From: Prevotella sp. UBA4268
Lineage (GTDB): Bacteria; Bacteroidota; Bacteroidia; Bacteroidales; Bacteroidaceae
Direction of reading: 5' to 3'
DNA: 64,000 nucleotides
NCBI GenBank assembly: GCA_002395135.1
Contig: DGWC01000009.1
Span: forward strand, 6,688 to 70,687
Shown one piece after another: positions 31,181 through 41,457 of this stretch. Below the pieces are notes generated by a model, which was given only the letters and a program-made list of their open reading frames with translations, ran no database searches and was not told the origin of the DNA. The translations under genes and the position numbers were made by a program. Positions within the stretch are counted from its first letter, which is position 1, and every line of letters begins with the position of its first letter.

Positions 31181-33007
31181 TTATTTTCCCCATCCCTTGT
31201 TCTGCACAAGAGCGTCGAATTTAAGTGTTTCGTAGTAAGGCACCGGACCATAATACATATAGTCAGCATAGTTGCGGGTCTCCACGTCAACCACTTCGTA
31301 GTGGTTATTCTCAATGCGCATGCCTTTTACGGTCTCGTTGAGTTTGCTGATGTCTACTTTCCAGCGGCGGAGATCCCAGAAGCGGAAGCCTTCGAAACAG
31401 AGTTCCAGACGGCGCTCGTTGCGGATGAGTTCGCGCATCTTGTCTTTGTCAGCAGCGCACTGCTCCAGATAGGGGTCGCTGGCACCGCCCACGCCAGCAC
31501 GCTGACGGATGGCCTTGATCACGTCGTAGGCAGAGAAACCATTCGAACCGCCGGCTTTGGGTCCCCAGGCCTCGTTGGCAGCCTCGGCATAGTCGAGGAA
31601 GATTTCTGTGAAACGAATCCAGGGCTTCACATGAACCTGGCCCACGGTAGAAGAGGGGTTGCAGTTGACATCTTCAACCAACAGTTTTTTCAGGTAGTAG
31701 CCAGTGCGGGTGGAGCGGCCGTCGAACTTGTTCATACCATTGTTGTCGGTAGCATCTACAGCGCAGTTGATGGTGGCACCCTTGAACGAAGAACCGTTGT
31801 GGATGATGTAGAGGTCGAGACGCGGGTCGCGGTTGGCGTATGGGTTCTGCGGATCGTAACCACTGTTGGGGTCGGTGATGGGCAGGCCATTGGCCATTGG
31901 GAACGCGTCAACCAGATTCTGTGAAGGATTCACGCGGCCGTTACCGAAGAGTGTCGGCGGGAACATATTGCTCTCCATGCTCGATGACTCGCCACGGTTG
32001 GAACGCCAAAGCACTTCGTCGGGGTTGGTTCCTGCGGTGCGGTTCTTCCAGTCGTTGTAGTCCTTGAACCAGATGTGTCCTTTAGAATCAAGATGTGAAA
32101 CGGGATAGTTGCCCCAAGCATCTTTCAGCACTTCGGCCATGCGGTTGGCAGCCTGCTCCCAGGTAACACCCGAACCCTCGCTGAAGGCGGGGCTGGCAGC
32201 CAAGAAGGCAGCCTGTGCGCGAATAGCCTTGGCGATGCGTGCGCTCATGCGGCCTTTTGCATGGTCGCCGAACACGCGGTTGTAGGTTTCTTTTGTACCG
32301 CCTACGGAGCGATATTTCTCAGGAACGATGGTCTCGCTGGCCTGCACGTCCACGTAGCCATAGTCTTCGGGCAGGTATTTCACTGCCATGTCCACGTCGG
32401 CATTCAACTGAGCCAGACACTCCTTGAAAGTGTTGCGCGGCTTGTTGAATTCCTCTGCGCCATCGTCGGAGTTCTCAGACTCCAGCAGGATGGGGATGCC
32501 CAGCAACTGTCCGTCTTCGCTCCAGCCGGCATGAGCCTTCAGCAGATGGAGCATGTAGAGGGCGCGCATGCCATAGGCATCGCCAAGGAAACGCTGCTTA
32601 TAGAGTTCTGAGGCAATCTTGTCTTCTGCCCACTCTATTTTCGGGGCAACCTCGATGAACTGGTTGATGTACTGCCATGAAGCGCGCAGATACTGCCAGT
32701 TGTCCATTGGGTTCCTGTCGGCACGCCATGAACCGGCTGCCATGCTGCGATAACTGTTGTCAACATCGTTGGAGACAGCATCGTCGGTAGCCACTTCAGT
32801 CCATGTCCATCCTACAGCATCCTGACCTAAGGGGTTACTGATGTAGGCATGGCCGAGCAGACCTGTTGCCCATGCGGGCATGTGTTCCAGTTCTACTGGG
32901 AGTTTGTGGTTCTCTACAGCGGGCTCAAACAGGTCATCGCAACTGCTCAGAGAAACCATCATTGGAACTATGAATGAAAGTATTGCTACTTTATTTATTC
33001 TTCTCAT
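31181..33007 (-). CDS. xusD: XusD: SusD/RagB-like xylo-oligosaccharide-binding lipoprotein
   Basis: 608-aa surface lipoprotein with lipobox LSSC. The SusD hallmarks are there: the N-terminal TPR-like region, and near the C-terminus IRQRAGV followed by RNERRLELCFEGFRFWDLRRW. It should cap the SusC-like channel of the next upstream gene and hand over xylo-oligosaccharides. It is spaced 30 bp from xusC. A second, non-redundant SusD (xusB) sits upstream in the same operon. Confidence 0.93.
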   Translation of the reverse strand: MRRINKVAILSFIVPMMVSLSSCDDLFEPAVENHKLPVELEHMPAWATGLLGHAYISNPLGQDAVGWTWTEVATDDAVSNDVDNSYRSMAAGSWRADRNPMDNWQYLRASWQYINQFIEVAPKIEWAEDKIASELYKQRFLGDAYGMRALYMLHLLKAHAGWSEDGQLLGIPILLESENSDDGAEEFNKPRNTFKECLAQLNADVDMAVKYLPEDYGYVDVQASETIVPEKYRSVGGTKETYNRVFGDHAKGRMSARIAKAIRAQAAFLAASPAFSEGSGVTWEQAANRMAEVLKDAWGNYPVSHLDSKGHIWFKDYNDWKNRTAGTNPDEVLWRSNRGESSSMESNMFPPTLFGNGRVNPSQNLVDAFPMANGLPITDPNSGYDPQNPYANRDPRLDLYIIHNGSSFKGATINCAVDATDNNGMNKFDGRSTRTGYYLKKLLVEDVNCNPSSTVGQVHVKPWIRFTEIFLDYAEAANEAWGPKAGGSNGFSAYDVIKAIRQRAGVGGASDPYLEQCAADKDKMRELIRNERRLELCFEGFRFWDLRRWKVDISKLNETVKGMRIENNHYEVVDVETRNYADYMYYGPVPYYETLKFDALVQNKGWGK

Positions 33008-33037
33008 ATCAATTCTGTTTTTTTAGATTTACATTGT

Positions 33038-35836
33038 TTAGAACATAGCCTTAAATCCAATGTTATAGTAACGGTTCTGGGGAGAACTACCAACGTTCAT
33101 CTCCAAAATCTTGCGCTCCTTGGCGAAAGTAAGCAAGTTGTTGCCGCCTACGAAGATGTCCACACCCTTGACGAACTTGGCAAATGTGTTCTCGAACACC
33201 TTTGATGAGAGGCTGTAGGTGATTTGTACCTTGCGCAGGTTGAAGCGGTTGTTGCTATACATCCAGAAGTCTGACGAGCGGAAGTTGTTGTCGCCGTTGC
33301 TCGTGGTGAGACGCGGGTAGGCGGCAGCAGTGTTTTCCGGTGTCCAAGTATCGCGAGCAATCTCGGAATACTTGCCCTGTCCGCGAAGCCAATAGTAGGA
33401 GTTGTCCTTCATGCCATGGCCACCGAGATAGAGGTTACCCATTGCAAAGAAGGTGAGGCCACGCCATTTGGCTGTGAAGTTGATACCGCTCATGAAAGGA
33501 GAGTCCCAGCGGGCAAGGAAGACGCGGTCGTTGTCGTCGATCTTGCCGTCGTTGTTCTGATCCTTGTAGCGGATGTCACCGGGCTGCACGTCGCCGAATG
33601 TCTGGCGGGGAGCCTGGTCGATTTCGGCCTGTGACTGGAACAGTCCCATGCTCTCAAGACCCCAGAGTCCGTTGAGTGGCTTGCCCACTGCTGAGAGATA
33701 GGCAAACTCGATGTTCTCGTCGCGCTTGTCGGCTGTGCTCTTATACCACATGCCGCTGATGCCCAGTGTCAGGTCAACCTCGCCGAACTTCTTGTTGGCA
33801 TAGACGCTGAAGTCGATACCTGTGCGCTTGTCGATGTTATAATTGACATAAGGAATGATAGACGAAGAAGGATAGCCAATCTGACGGAAGTAGTTAGGAT
33901 AGAGCGACTCGGCCTGCACCAGACCACCGTCCATCTTGTTGGTGAAGAAATTGAAATCAAAGGTGATCAGTTTGTTCCACAGCGAACCGCGCAAACCTAC
34001 AGAAATCTCATTGCGCTTCACGTAGGTCATGTCGTAGTTGTAACTGCGCTGGAATTCGGTTGCGGCGAGACCACCATTGTCGCCCCATGAGTACCAGCCA
34101 CCTTGCTGCATTACCATCTTGTAGAGGTAATAGCCGTCGTTGTCATCGTCCATGATGTCGAGGTCCTGGCTGATGCTTCCGAGCGAAGCCGTCAGCATGA
34201 GGTCGTCGACAAACGAATCGTTCTGAACGTTGCTCAGCGGACGCCATCCCAATGTCAGCACCGGAGAGAAACCGAGGCGGTTGCCGCTTGGTAACTTGGT
34301 TGAATAAGGTGCTGCAGCACTGAAGTCAATATAGTAAGTGTGGTCGAAGTTGTAAGACAACTGCAGTCCCAGGTTGGCGTTGGTGGTGCGATGATAGTGG
34401 CCGCTGCGCTGGGTCTGCCAGGCATTGGCAACGAACATGGCAAACACATTGTGCTTTTCTGCAAACGTGTTGGTGTAGTCAAACTGTCCCGAGAGGTTGT
34501 AAGTGTAGCGATAAGCCGAATTGGAGATGTTCTCAGAACCTGTCTTATGGTCTTTGCCATACTGGGTGATGCTGGCGATGAGGTCGGGTCCGGCATAGTT
34601 AGTCCATGCGGGCGAGAACGTTGCATACTCATTGGAGTAGCCCTGGTTGTAGGTAGAGGCATAGTCGATACCATACTTGGCACGGAACATCAGTCCCTTC
34701 AGGAATGAGCCGAGGTTGACATCAAACTCAGTGTTGAACTGGAACTGACGGCTTACATACTTGCTGTCGCCGGCAGCGAAAGCATCAGCATAGGGATTGG
34801 TGGGATTGGCTTGTGTGCCGCCGAAGAAGAAATCGCCTTGCAGGTAGTTACTGTTTTTCACCAGGTTGAGCGAAGTCAAGTCGGCCGACTCAATATAACT
34901 CATCGGAATGAGAGGAGCCACCAGGTGTGGACGCAGAGTGGCTGCTTGTCCCCACCAGTCAGTATTAGCCGTATAGGCATCGTAGAAAGTAACGTTGGCA
35001 TCGGCCTTGAACGAGAGGAAACTGTTCAGGTTGACATCGATGTTACCACGCACGAAGAAACGGCTGGTGTTGTTGTCTTTCGTATTGCCTACTTTCAGGA
35101 GTGAAGACTCGCGATAGTAACCGGTAGTGGTGTAGTATTTCATGCGCTCGTTACCACCAGTCACTTCCAGAATACCCTCGTAGCGTCCGAATGATTTCTT
35201 CAGGTAGTCAGAAGAATACATGTCGAAATCAGGATAGCGGTAGGGGTTCTGGCCAGAGGCATAATGATAGATGTCCTCGTCAGAGAAGTTAGGAGTGAGT
35301 CCGTCGTTCTGGCGAGCCAGGTTGTAGAAACTCATATACTCGGCAGATCCCATGTATTTGGGGAATGCCTTCGGTGTGTAGAGACCTCCGTTGGCGTGTG
35401 CGTTAATGCGAAGGTCACCCTCCTTGCCACGCTTGGTGGTAATCTGGAGAACACCTTTGGCGGCACGCGGACCGTAGAGCACCACTGCAGAGGCACCTTT
35501 CAAAAGTGTTATCTGGTCAATCTCGGTGGGCAGCACATTGTTGGCATCACGAACCATTCCGTCGACGACAACGAGATAATCATTGTTTCCCCAGATGTTA
35601 CCGTTGAAACCGCCTACCACGTTGTCAATATAGTCTAAACTATAACTGCTGTAGGCTTTGTCTTGCAACTCTTTCATGTCAATGACAGAGATACCACCCA
35701 TCATGTCCTGCTTGTCTATCGTGCGGAACGCAACATTGACCTTCGCAGAATCAGACTCAGCATCGTTCTGTGCCATTGCGGGAGTAGCCGTCGACAATGC
35801 CATCAGCGCTGACATATATAATACTTTGTGTTTCAT
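33038..35836 (-). CDS. xusC: XusC: SusC-like TonB-dependent receptor (short form)
   Basis: 932-aa outer-membrane transporter. The signal peptide ends TPAMAQ. It is followed directly by a short TonB-box-like region and the plug (GGISVIDMKELQDKAYSSYSLDYIDNVVGG, GPRAAKGVLQITTKRGKEG), with no N-terminal carboxypeptidase-regulatory-like domain, unlike XusA. The barrel ends NRYYNIGFKAMF with the terminal Phe of outer-membrane proteins. It forms a pair with XusD. Together with XusA/B it gives two separate import channels for xylan fragments. Confidence 0.93.
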   Translation of the reverse strand: MKHKVLYMSALMALSTATPAMAQNDAESDSAKVNVAFRTIDKQDMMGGISVIDMKELQDKAYSSYSLDYIDNVVGGFNGNIWGNNDYLVVVDGMVRDANNVLPTEIDQITLLKGASAVVLYGPRAAKGVLQITTKRGKEGDLRINAHANGGLYTPKAFPKYMGSAEYMSFYNLARQNDGLTPNFSDEDIYHYASGQNPYRYPDFDMYSSDYLKKSFGRYEGILEVTGGNERMKYYTTTGYYRESSLLKVGNTKDNNTSRFFVRGNIDVNLNSFLSFKADANVTFYDAYTANTDWWGQAATLRPHLVAPLIPMSYIESADLTSLNLVKNSNYLQGDFFFGGTQANPTNPYADAFAAGDSKYVSRQFQFNTEFDVNLGSFLKGLMFRAKYGIDYASTYNQGYSNEYATFSPAWTNYAGPDLIASITQYGKDHKTGSENISNSAYRYTYNLSGQFDYTNTFAEKHNVFAMFVANAWQTQRSGHYHRTTNANLGLQLSYNFDHTYYIDFSAAAPYSTKLPSGNRLGFSPVLTLGWRPLSNVQNDSFVDDLMLTASLGSISQDLDIMDDDNDGYYLYKMVMQQGGWYSWGDNGGLAATEFQRSYNYDMTYVKRNEISVGLRGSLWNKLITFDFNFFTNKMDGGLVQAESLYPNYFRQIGYPSSSIIPYVNYNIDKRTGIDFSVYANKKFGEVDLTLGISGMWYKSTADKRDENIEFAYLSAVGKPLNGLWGLESMGLFQSQAEIDQAPRQTFGDVQPGDIRYKDQNNDGKIDDNDRVFLARWDSPFMSGINFTAKWRGLTFFAMGNLYLGGHGMKDNSYYWLRGQGKYSEIARDTWTPENTAAAYPRLTTSNGDNNFRSSDFWMYSNNRFNLRKVQITYSLSSKVFENTFAKFVKGVDIFVGGNNLLTFAKERKILEMNVGSSPQNRYYNIGFKAMF

Positions 35837-35878
35837 ATCTTTTACTATTTTACCTTTTTACTTTTTTTCATTTAAAGG

Positions 35879-37750
35879 TTACCATCCGGGGTTTTGATAG
35901 AACTCAGGATACAGCATCACGTCGTCGTTCTTGAAGGGCAGCCAGTAGTGCTTGGCCTCCAGTTTACGTGTGATGATGACCTCCTCGCGGAAGTTCCTTA
36001 CTTCATTTTCCTTCGGATCGGCCTTGGGATCGAGTTCCTTGGCGCGGTCGAACTTCTGACAGGTCTTGATGTTGTAGGGATAGACGGTCAGCAGTTTCCA
36101 GCGGCGCAGGTCGTTGAAACGATGTCCCTCGAAGGCCAGTTCCACGGCACGCTCGCGGCGAACCTCATCCATGAATTTCTCTGCAGAAGCCGTGTAGGTT
36201 CCAGCCACTGGGCCTACACCGGCACGCTGGCGGATCTTGTTCAAAGCCTCTTCAGCGGTCATCGGGCTGGTGGAAGCCTTACCCTTGGCACCGCCGTAGC
36301 CTACCGAAGCAGCCTCGGCATAGAGCAGGTAGACCTCAGCCAGACGCAACCATGAAAGGTGGAAGTGAGTAGCCTTACCATAACCATAGTCACCATCGTC
36401 CTTGTTGGCTCCCAGAGGGATGAACTTGTAGTTCAGATAAGCGGTGCGGCTGTCGCGGGCAGGATTGTCAACGGCATTACCACCTTCGTAGAGGTTGGCA
36501 TATTCAAACTCCTTGAAGTCTTTCGGCGACTTGATCATCTTTACTCCGTCGTAGACGAAATCGTTATAGAAACGTGGGTCGCGGTCTTTCCAAGGATGGT
36601 TCTTGTCGAAACCAGAGTTGGGATCGTTGAGCGGCAGACCGTTAGCCATACCGAAATAGTTGACATAGTTGGCCGACGGGCAGAGGGCAATACCGTCACC
36701 CTCGCAGATGTCCTGCACCTGATAAGAGTTCATCTGACGCCAGTAAGAGTCGGCTCCGAATGTCGGGCTGCGCATGATAGCCTCTGTGCTACCTGGCATC
36801 AACCAGCCTTTCTCCTTGGTCCAGAACAGTTCGTGATAGTCGGCAAAGTCAACCAATGAGTATTGTGTCTGCCCTGATTCAACCAGTGTGAGCACCTTTC
36901 CGAGTTCATCGGCGGCACGCTTGCAATAGGAGGCATCGTATTTATAGGTATCGTTCACGGCATCAACACCGTTGACCATCAGCGGGCTGCCGGCATAGAG
37001 CAGACACTTGCCAAGATAGGAGAGTGCCCAAATCTTGTTCGGACGGAACGCATTGTTACTCTTGTTGGTAGCGCCTGTGGCAGTGGCATCCCAGTCAATG
37101 GGCAGCAAGTCGGCAGCCTTCTTGAAGTCGGCAGCCATTTTCTCTGCACATTCCTGATAGGTCTCACGCGGCAGGTTGAACTGTGCGTTGGCCTCCAGCG
37201 GCTCGGTCATGTAAGGCAGACCTCCCCAATAAGTGGTGAGTTGGAAGTAGAACCATGCACGGAAGAAATAGAGTTGTCCGGCAATCATGTCGCGCTGCTC
37301 CTGTGTAGCATCGGTGAGCAGACCGTCTTCCAAGGCTTTCAAACCCATGTTGGCCTGACGGATGGCATACCAGCCACCGCCCCACAGCGATTTTGCAAAC
37401 CTGTCGCCGTCAACACTCCAATTTCTGTCAAGGAAGCAGTCGCCCTTGCCGATATAAGAACGGTAGTTGCCGTTGTCAATCTGGAAGCCCATGAGGTACT
37501 CGCCATTACCTGTGGTAATCACTTCGTCTTCACCCCAGTTGAACGAACTCACCCAATACGACTTTGCCACATCGGGAATTACATTGTACATCACCTCAAT
37601 ATATCCCTGGAAATTGGCAAAGTTCTTAAACGCATCCTCTTTCTGAAGCACTGACTCAGAGTCGCGCTCGAAATAGTCGGTACATGAGGTAAGTCCCATG
37701 CCGCCGGCAAGCAATGCGCAAAATGTATATGTAATTAATGACTTTTTCAT
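35879..37750 (-). CDS. xusB: XusB: SusD/RagB-like xylan-fragment-binding lipoprotein
   Basis: 623-aa lipoprotein, lipobox LTSC. SusD family features are LNKIRQRAGVGPV and RRERAVELAFEGHRFNDLRRW near the C-terminus, followed by a terminal segment ending MLYPEFYQNPGW, typical for SusD C-termini. It follows xusA by 15 bp and should be its partner. Large size and aromatic-rich surface loops fit binding of long oligosaccharides; specificity is inferred from synteny. Confidence 0.93.
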   Translation of the reverse strand: MKKSLITYTFCALLAGGMGLTSCTDYFERDSESVLQKEDAFKNFANFQGYIEVMYNVIPDVAKSYWVSSFNWGEDEVITTGNGEYLMGFQIDNGNYRSYIGKGDCFLDRNWSVDGDRFAKSLWGGGWYAIRQANMGLKALEDGLLTDATQEQRDMIAGQLYFFRAWFYFQLTTYWGGLPYMTEPLEANAQFNLPRETYQECAEKMAADFKKAADLLPIDWDATATGATNKSNNAFRPNKIWALSYLGKCLLYAGSPLMVNGVDAVNDTYKYDASYCKRAADELGKVLTLVESGQTQYSLVDFADYHELFWTKEKGWLMPGSTEAIMRSPTFGADSYWRQMNSYQVQDICEGDGIALCPSANYVNYFGMANGLPLNDPNSGFDKNHPWKDRDPRFYNDFVYDGVKMIKSPKDFKEFEYANLYEGGNAVDNPARDSRTAYLNYKFIPLGANKDDGDYGYGKATHFHLSWLRLAEVYLLYAEAASVGYGGAKGKASTSPMTAEEALNKIRQRAGVGPVAGTYTASAEKFMDEVRRERAVELAFEGHRFNDLRRWKLLTVYPYNIKTCQKFDRAKELDPKADPKENEVRNFREEVIITRKLEAKHYWLPFKNDDVMLYPEFYQNPGW

Positions 37751-37765
37751 TGTTGTTTCATTCCT

Positions 37766-40700
37766 TTAAAGTGTAACTCTCAAGCCGATATTGAAACGGC
37801 GCTGCGTAGGATATGCACTCCATCCGCCAGTGTTCGACTCACGGTCGTCGGGCATATCTGTCCAAAGAGCAAGGTTGTTACCGTTTACATAGAGTTTCAG
37901 ACTCTGCAGACCAGCGGCGTGCAGCCACTTCTCTGTTGAGAAAGTATAGGAAATCTCCGCATACTTCAGACGCAGATACGAACCGTCGTACATGAAGCGT
38001 GTGCCGTTGGTATAATCGCTCTTCTGTGTGAGCCAGCGTGGCAGAGGCACATCAGCATTCTGGTCGTCTTTGCTCCAATAACTGCCTTCATAGTAAGCAG
38101 TGTTACGCGAACCGCCAAGACTCTCCAGTCCTACAGAACGAGAAACGTTGTTGGTGCCATAGAACTGCACGAAAGCGCTCCATCCCTTATAGTCGACACC
38201 AATCTGGAAGTTGCAGGTGTTCTGCGGAATGCTGGTGAATCCATAGGGAATCTGGTCGTCTTGTGAGATGACACCGTCGGCATCATAGTCGAGGATGACA
38301 TAGTTACCCGGCTTGCGGGCCTCGTCCTTGTCGAAGTGAGGCGTGCTGCCGTAGAGTTCATCCCAGTTGTTATAATAACCATAGTCGAGGTAGGTATAGG
38401 TTTGGTTGATGGCCTTGCCAGCCTTTTTCTGGTATTCCGGCTTGAACATTGGGTCGTCGGCCTCCTTGATCTTGCTGACGGCATGAGTGAATGCCACATT
38501 ACCCCAAAGGCGGACATCCTTGTTGAGTTGCTTGTTGAAGCGGATATCGAGTTCGTAACCCGAACTGCTCACCTTACCCATGTTGGCCACAGGAGCCTTG
38601 CCGCCGAAGTAAGAAGGCACGGCGCGCATATCGCCACCGAGCAGAATGTCGGAGCGCTTCTCATGGAAGTAGTCAAACGAACCGGTGATAAGACCGTTCA
38701 GGAAGCCGAAGTCGGCAGCGATGTCAGTCTTCTTGGCAATCTCCCAGTGCAGGTCGGTGTTACCCATCTGAGTCTGCTGCCACCATGTGTAGGGACTTCT
38801 TGCGGGGTCAACACCTGTGAGACTCTGGCGGAAGTTGCCCGAGTTCTCCCATTTGTCCTGGAACAGCCAGCGGCCATATTTGTTTTCGTCGATGTAGTCG
38901 TCACCGATTTCACCGTAAGAGGCACGCAACTTCAGCATGTCAACGATGCCCTTTTCAACCAGAGGCTTCATGAAAGGCTCTTCGCTGATCATCCATCCGA
39001 TGGCTCCAGAGTTGAAGAACGCAAAGCGGTTTTCCTTGGAGAAGATTTCCGATCCGTTGTAAGCACCGTTGTATTCCAGCATGTAGCGGTGTGCAAAGTC
39101 ATAAGTGGCACGGAATACCCAGTTCTCACGATAGTGCGGTGAGTTGGAACCCGTTGAATACTGCTCACGGCTCCAGTTGCCCATGGCACCTACTGTGTGC
39201 TGGCCGAAGGTGCGGTTGTAGTTCAACTGAACAGAATAGTTCAGACGGCGATAAGTGCCTCCGTCGAACATCTGACCGGCATCGGTCTTCCATGCATTGT
39301 TGTTCTTGAAGTCAAACTTGTACAATTGGTCGGCCTCACCACCCTGATAGACAGGTTTTCCGGTATCGGGGTCAATCCATTTCTCAAGGTTTGCCTCCCA
39401 GTCAGTGGTATCGTCGATACCGCGGTAGCGGTTGGTCCACGGGTTACCCTCCTGGAAAGCATTATCGAATGCCAGTTTAGCCTGCACATTCAGGCCCTTG
39501 GTAATGAAGTCGAGGCTCTGCTCCAGGGTGAAGTCGGTATTCATTCGGTCGTTGTTGGTGTAGCCGATACCGTTCACGCTGAGGTCTTCCATTGAGTTGG
39601 TAGCGGCCTGCGTGGGGTTGGGAGCGTAGAAACCAAATGTTCCGTCGCTGTAGATAGGGCGGAAAGAGTCAGGCGAAATGCCATAGAAAGCAGACCAAAC
39701 CAAGTTCTCGTATTGTCCCTGTGTGGCTTTCTTCACGGAGTGAGAGCCAGAGAGGTTCACGTGCAACTGAGTGGTCTTGGTCAGGTTGAAGTCGAGATTG
39801 GAGCGCACGTTGATGCGGTCGTAAGAGAATCCCGGCTCATAACCGCGGAAGTTTGGCACCTTCTTATAAATGTCACCCTCGTGGGCATAGTCGGCATTGA
39901 CGAAGTATTTCACAAACCGGGTACCACCAGAGAGGTTGATATTGAAATTATAAGATGTGGCAACGGGCTTGAGCAACTCGTCTACCCAGTCCACATTAGG
40001 ATAGCGCTCAAACTCTTCCTGGTTGGCAGGATTGCGGTATTTGTTGAGGCGATCCTGCGTGAGATAGTAAGTCCAAGCCTCGGGACGGAACGGAAGTTCG
40101 CTCTCAATCACCCTGTTACGGAGATTCAGAGCGTCGTAGGCATCCATCATATCGGGCAATTTAGAGTAGGTCTTCAGCGTTGTGCTGGCATTGATGTTGA
40201 TTGTGGCCTTGCCTTCCTGTCCGCGCTTGGTGGTAATCAGGATAACACCATTGGCACCGCGCACACCGAACACTGCCGTGGCAGAAGCATCCTTCAACAC
40301 GGAAATGCTGGCCACAGAGTTGATATCCACGCTGTTCATGGGGCGCTCAACGCCATCCACGAGGATCAGCGGGGCACTGGAGTTCCAAGAGGTGACACCA
40401 CGGATGGTGATTTCTGGGTCTTCGTCACCAGGCTTACCCGTGGTACTCATGGTAACCACGCCTGGCAAGTTACCTGCCAGCGCCATTCCGAGACTGGTAA
40501 CACCACCGGTGCGCTCCAGCACTTTGGAGTCGGTCTGGGTAATAGCGCCTACCACAGAGGCTTTCTTCTGCTGGCCGAATCCTACGACCACCACTTCAGA
40601 GAGTTGTGTGTTGTCTGTCAACACCACATTGAACACGCGTTGTGAACCTACCTTGAGTTCTTTGGTTTGCATTCCTACATAACTGACAACGATAATTGTC

Positions 40701-40930
40701 TGCTCTGAAGGAACCTCAAGTTGGAAATTACCGTCAAAGTCAGTAACCGTACCATGACTGGTATTTCCTTTCACAACAACCGATGCACCGATGAGTGGCT
40801 CACCCGCACCGTCCACGACCGTACCTTTCACATGAATGCCTCCGCCTTGCGCCAGCACACAGGCCAACGGTAGCATCAGCATGATCAGCGAAAGAACAGC
40901 GCGTTTCAAGAAACTTGTTTGCTGTTTCAT
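37766..40930 (-). CDS. xusA: XusA: SusC-like TonB-dependent receptor, first gene of xus operon
   Basis: About 1,054 aa when started at 40930 (MKQQTSFLKRAVLSLIMLML, signal peptide to LAQ); the frame is open to 40999 but the extra residues lack signal character. Domains: carboxypeptidase-regulatory-like repeat (KGTVVDGAGEPLIGASVVVKG), TonB box region (LSEVVVVGFG), plug (GVTSLGMALAGNLPGVV, GVRGANGVILITTKRGQEG), then a 22-strand barrel ending RRFNIGLRVTL. It imports xylan fragments with XusB using TonB energy. Expression is expected to depend on the divergent HTCS protein. The leader upstream is long (about 285 nt) and holds a hairpin. Confidence 0.94.
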   Translation of the reverse strand: MKQQTSFLKRAVLSLIMLMLPLACVLAQGGGIHVKGTVVDGAGEPLIGASVVVKGNTSHGTVTDFDGNFQLEVPSEQTIIVVSYVGMQTKELKVGSQRVFNVVLTDNTQLSEVVVVGFGQQKKASVVGAITQTDSKVLERTGGVTSLGMALAGNLPGVVTMSTTGKPGDEDPEITIRGVTSWNSSAPLILVDGVERPMNSVDINSVASISVLKDASATAVFGVRGANGVILITTKRGQEGKATININASTTLKTYSKLPDMMDAYDALNLRNRVIESELPFRPEAWTYYLTQDRLNKYRNPANQEEFERYPNVDWVDELLKPVATSYNFNINLSGGTRFVKYFVNADYAHEGDIYKKVPNFRGYEPGFSYDRINVRSNLDFNLTKTTQLHVNLSGSHSVKKATQGQYENLVWSAFYGISPDSFRPIYSDGTFGFYAPNPTQAATNSMEDLSVNGIGYTNNDRMNTDFTLEQSLDFITKGLNVQAKLAFDNAFQEGNPWTNRYRGIDDTTDWEANLEKWIDPDTGKPVYQGGEADQLYKFDFKNNNAWKTDAGQMFDGGTYRRLNYSVQLNYNRTFGQHTVGAMGNWSREQYSTGSNSPHYRENWVFRATYDFAHRYMLEYNGAYNGSEIFSKENRFAFFNSGAIGWMISEEPFMKPLVEKGIVDMLKLRASYGEIGDDYIDENKYGRWLFQDKWENSGNFRQSLTGVDPARSPYTWWQQTQMGNTDLHWEIAKKTDIAADFGFLNGLITGSFDYFHEKRSDILLGGDMRAVPSYFGGKAPVANMGKVSSSGYELDIRFNKQLNKDVRLWGNVAFTHAVSKIKEADDPMFKPEYQKKAGKAINQTYTYLDYGYYNNWDELYGSTPHFDKDEARKPGNYVILDYDADGVISQDDQIPYGFTSIPQNTCNFQIGVDYKGWSAFVQFYGTNNVSRSVGLESLGGSRNTAYYEGSYWSKDDQNADVPLPRWLTQKSDYTNGTRFMYDGSYLRLKYAEISYTFSTEKWLHAAGLQSLKLYVNGNNLALWTDMPDDRESNTGGWSAYPTQRRFNIGLRVTL

Positions 40931-41457
40931 CTTGTCTGATTTTGGTTCATAATTATTTTTATGGTTATTGCTAATGGTTTTGTTCATTCTTGTTTTCACT
41001 CCTTATATTATAATATGTGTACTCCGACTTTACATCGTCATTCGTTTTCTTGGTCAAGGCTGGCACTTTTCGTTCCGGAGATGCTCAAGACGTGTGCCAG
41101 CCGTTGTTTTCATGATAGCAAATCATGGGTTACAAACCACTTAACTACTACAAATACTAACTACTAACAATATAATTAACATCAAATAACTGCATAGCAG
41201 GTAATAAACTGGTGCAAAGTTATAGAGATTCTTTTATATTTCTTTTATAAAAAGTAGCGTGAACGTTTATTAAAGTAACAAGATGTTAATTATTGATGTA
41301 TTCATGGATTTTGCGTGATGGCGGTATTGGACGCGTTTGGGAGTTTAATATTTGTAACATTGTAGCGGAAACTTTATTTAGTGTAACATTTGTGCAGCGG
41401 TTTGTGCAAAAATGCTTATATTTGCAACAAATTTGATACAATTCAAACTAACTGCAT
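40931..41457. promoter_or_regulatory. divergent xusA / HTCS control region with structured xusA leader
   Basis: A 527-bp gene-free stretch. On the minus strand TAACTTTG (41215-41222) is the best promoter for xusA, giving a leader of about 280 nt. Inside that leader a 9-bp stem GGCTGGCAC/GTGCCAGCC (41058-41066 with 41094-41102, 27-nt loop) could form in the RNA. On the plus strand TATATTTG (41417-41424) is the promoter candidate of the HTCS gene. The A+T-rich stretch 41222-41300 is where an HTCS operator would be expected; I could not define its repeat. Confidence 0.6.

Noticed and set aside
40961-41167. 68-codon plus-strand frame in the xusA leader
   Set aside because: No motif, no promoter, and it lies antisense to a leader with RNA structure.
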